64,000 nt of DNA from Prorocentrum cordatum (taxonomy: Eukaryota > Sar > Dinophyceae > Prorocentrales > Prorocentraceae). The translations under genes were made by a program, and so were the position numbers. The stretch covers positions 325,892 to 389,891 of the forward strand of contig CAUYUJ010014613.1 of the NCBI GenBank assembly GCA_963575745.1. Reading direction: 5' to 3'. Under the pieces are notes generated by a model. It saw only the letters and a program-made list of their open reading frames with translations. It was not told where the DNA came from and did no database searches. This document shows, piece by piece, positions 62,836 through 64,000 of this stretch; positions within the stretch are counted from its first letter, which is position 1, and the number at the start of each line of letters is the position of its first letter.

Positions 62836-64000
62836 ATGGAACGCGACGTCGACCTCGGCGCCGCGCCGGCGACTGGCGCTGCGCCGGATGCGGCGGCGCC
62901 CGCCGCCGCTCAGGGGAGGGACGACGACGAGGACGACGAGGAGATGCTGCCAGCGGAGGGCGCAGCTGGCGGAGGCGCTGCAGCCGGCGGAGTCGCTCCA
63001 GGGCGCCGCCGTCGTCGCGGAGAGTGGGCCTTGAGCCTGCAGCCCGCCTCCAAACGGCCTGCTGCCTGCAAAGGTTGCGCGATTCCTTTTGAGACGGAAG
63101 AGCTGCGCATGTGCCCGTGGGGCAGCCGGCATCGCTACAGCTGGCTTTGCTTGGGATGCGTCTCTGCGAAGGCGGCCCCCGACGATGACATTCGTCCGAT
63201 GGCCCCTCGTGCCCAGGACGTCCACGTCCAGGAGGCGCGCACGGCGTTGGCTTCGGCGGCCGCCAGCCGGAACAGCGACGGCCAGGGGCAGGAGCAGGAG
63301 CAGGAGCAATGCAACGTTCTGGTGATGCATCCGGCCTGGGACGAGACGACCCTTCCTGACCGGGCCTGGTGGCAGCGTTTGGCGTGGCAGTCAGCCCTAC
63401 GCGCGGGGGTCCCCACATTCGCGCAAGTTCCAGACAGGTTTCGCGGCGCGGTGACGCATGCGAGACGCAAGGCGCTGGAGGTGCTCGAAGAGGCGGGCCA
63501 ACACGGGGATGCCACACCAGAGTGGAACATGCTTCTGCTGTTCGACTTGGTGCTGTTCGCTCGGCCCCGGGGGGTGGGCCCGACGTGTGCAGAGCTACTG
63601 GAAGAGCGGCTGGCGTTATGGTGGGGCGGACAGTGGGCTCAGCTGTGGGCTTCGGCCACGAACGGCCCACCCCCGCCAGCGCCACCAAGGAAGACAACCG
63701 ACAAGCAGAAAGCACACCGGGTGCACACTTTGGCTGCGGCCGGGGAGGAATCCCGCGCGCTGGCGGCAGCAGTGCAGGCCGAACTGGCGCCGCGCACGGC
63801 TGACACGCTGGAGAAACTGCGGGCGAGCTTCCCGCCAGACGAGCCCGGAGACGGCGCCGGCGCGGCGCCGCGCCCTGCCCCGCCCTCCGCGCCGCCCAGC
63901 CCCGAGCTCAGAGAGGAGGTGGAGGAGGAGGTGCGCAAACTACTGCGGCGCCCTCCCCGGCTGGCGGCGCCGGGCCTGCTGGGGACGCGGCTGGAACACC
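62836..64000 (+). CDS. LINE ORF, N-terminal part, open to the window end
   Basis: The frame starts at ATG 62836 (MERDVDLGAAPATGA) and stays open for 388 codons to the end of the window. A zinc-binding module lies at residues 78-108 (C78-x2-C81, C93, H99, C105-x2-C108, with EELRM between), of the PARP-finger-like kind. The stretch from about residue 165 has WWQRLAWQSALRAGVP, then LLLFDLVLFARPRGVG and LALWWGGQWAQLW. Near residue 290 RALAAAVQAELAPRTADTLEKL follows. This arrangement resembles the region upstream of RT in LINE polyproteins, as at 27643, but RT itself is not in the window. The family call is inference. Confidence 0.5.
   Translation, partial: MERDVDLGAAPATGAAPDAAAPAAAQGRDDDEDDEEMLPAEGAAGGGAAAGGVAPGRRRRRGEWALSLQPASKRPAACKGCAIPFETEELRMCPWGSRHRYSWLCLGCVSAKAAPDDDIRPMAPRAQDVHVQEARTALASAAASRNSDGQGQEQEQEQCNVLVMHPAWDETTLPDRAWWQRLAWQSALRAGVPTFAQVPDRFRGAVTHARRKALEVLEEAGQHGDATPEWNMLLLFDLVLFARPRGVGPTCAELLEERLALWWGGQWAQLWASATNGPPPPAPPRKTTDKQKAHRVHTLAAAGEESRALAAAVQAELAPRTADTLEKLRASFPPDEPGDGAGAAPRPAPPSAPPSPELREEVEEEVRKLLRRPPRLAAPGLLGTRLEH

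Overview
The window looks like nuclear DNA of a repeat-rich, GC-rich eukaryote. A dinoflagellate is the best guess: there is no compact gene order, nested retroelements dominate, long trinucleotide tracts are common, and sequences resembling the dinoflagellate spliced leader lie upstream of two gag-like ORFs. That assignment is inference. No rRNA, tRNA, CRISPR array or ordinary housekeeping gene was recognised.

The left two thirds (1-43.7 kb) is a nest of tyrosine-recombinase (YR) retroelements of the DIRS/Ngaro/PAT type. Three copies keep recognisable ORFs: reverse transcriptase-RNase H (RT-RH) plus YR in YR-1, and gag, RT-RH and YR in YR-2 and YR-3. YR-1 (8632-13506) keeps the split-direct-repeat plan A1-ORFs-B1-A2-B2, with A = 445 bp and B = 120 bp. 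It sits inside the YR gene of an older element, YR-0 (1194-14503). YR-0 in turn sits in a short-palindrome tandem array that still holds an uninterrupted copy of its target site (about 14706-14760). Integration in both cases is at a 5-bp TTTTC core with no further target duplication. The same core flanks a family of about 45-bp hairpins (GATTTTC...GAAAATC) that mark every A-repeat start and are themselves hit by later insertions. YR-2 (about 17.7-24.8 kb) and YR-3 (33649-42203) carry gag, RT-RH and YR with frameshifts and stops. A solo B1-A2-B2 end lies at 42810-43675. A non-LTR (LINE) element at 27.6-33.6 kb has been cut twice by YR elements.

Between the genes are tandem arrays, many of which carry their own short perfect palindrome in each repeat (2.9-5.8, 7.0-7.9, 14.5-14.9, 15.2-15.9, 34.0-34.5, 41.8-42.2 and 43.3-43.5 kb). 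From 44 to 62 kb the window holds a frameshifted MULE-like transposase gene on the minus strand, several satellite and higher-order arrays, trinucleotide tracts, a LINE 3' relic (52.5-53.1 kb), a possible spliced minus-strand gene (about 59.4-60.8 kb) and a 340-bp TA-flanked MITE. The window ends inside the 5' part of another LINE ORF (62836 onward).

In the YR elements gag would package RNA, RT-RH would copy it into a DNA circle, and YR would insert the circle at a TTTTC core. YR-1 has the only uninterrupted RT-RH and YR frames, but it lacks gag and the RT N-terminus, so no copy here looks autonomous.
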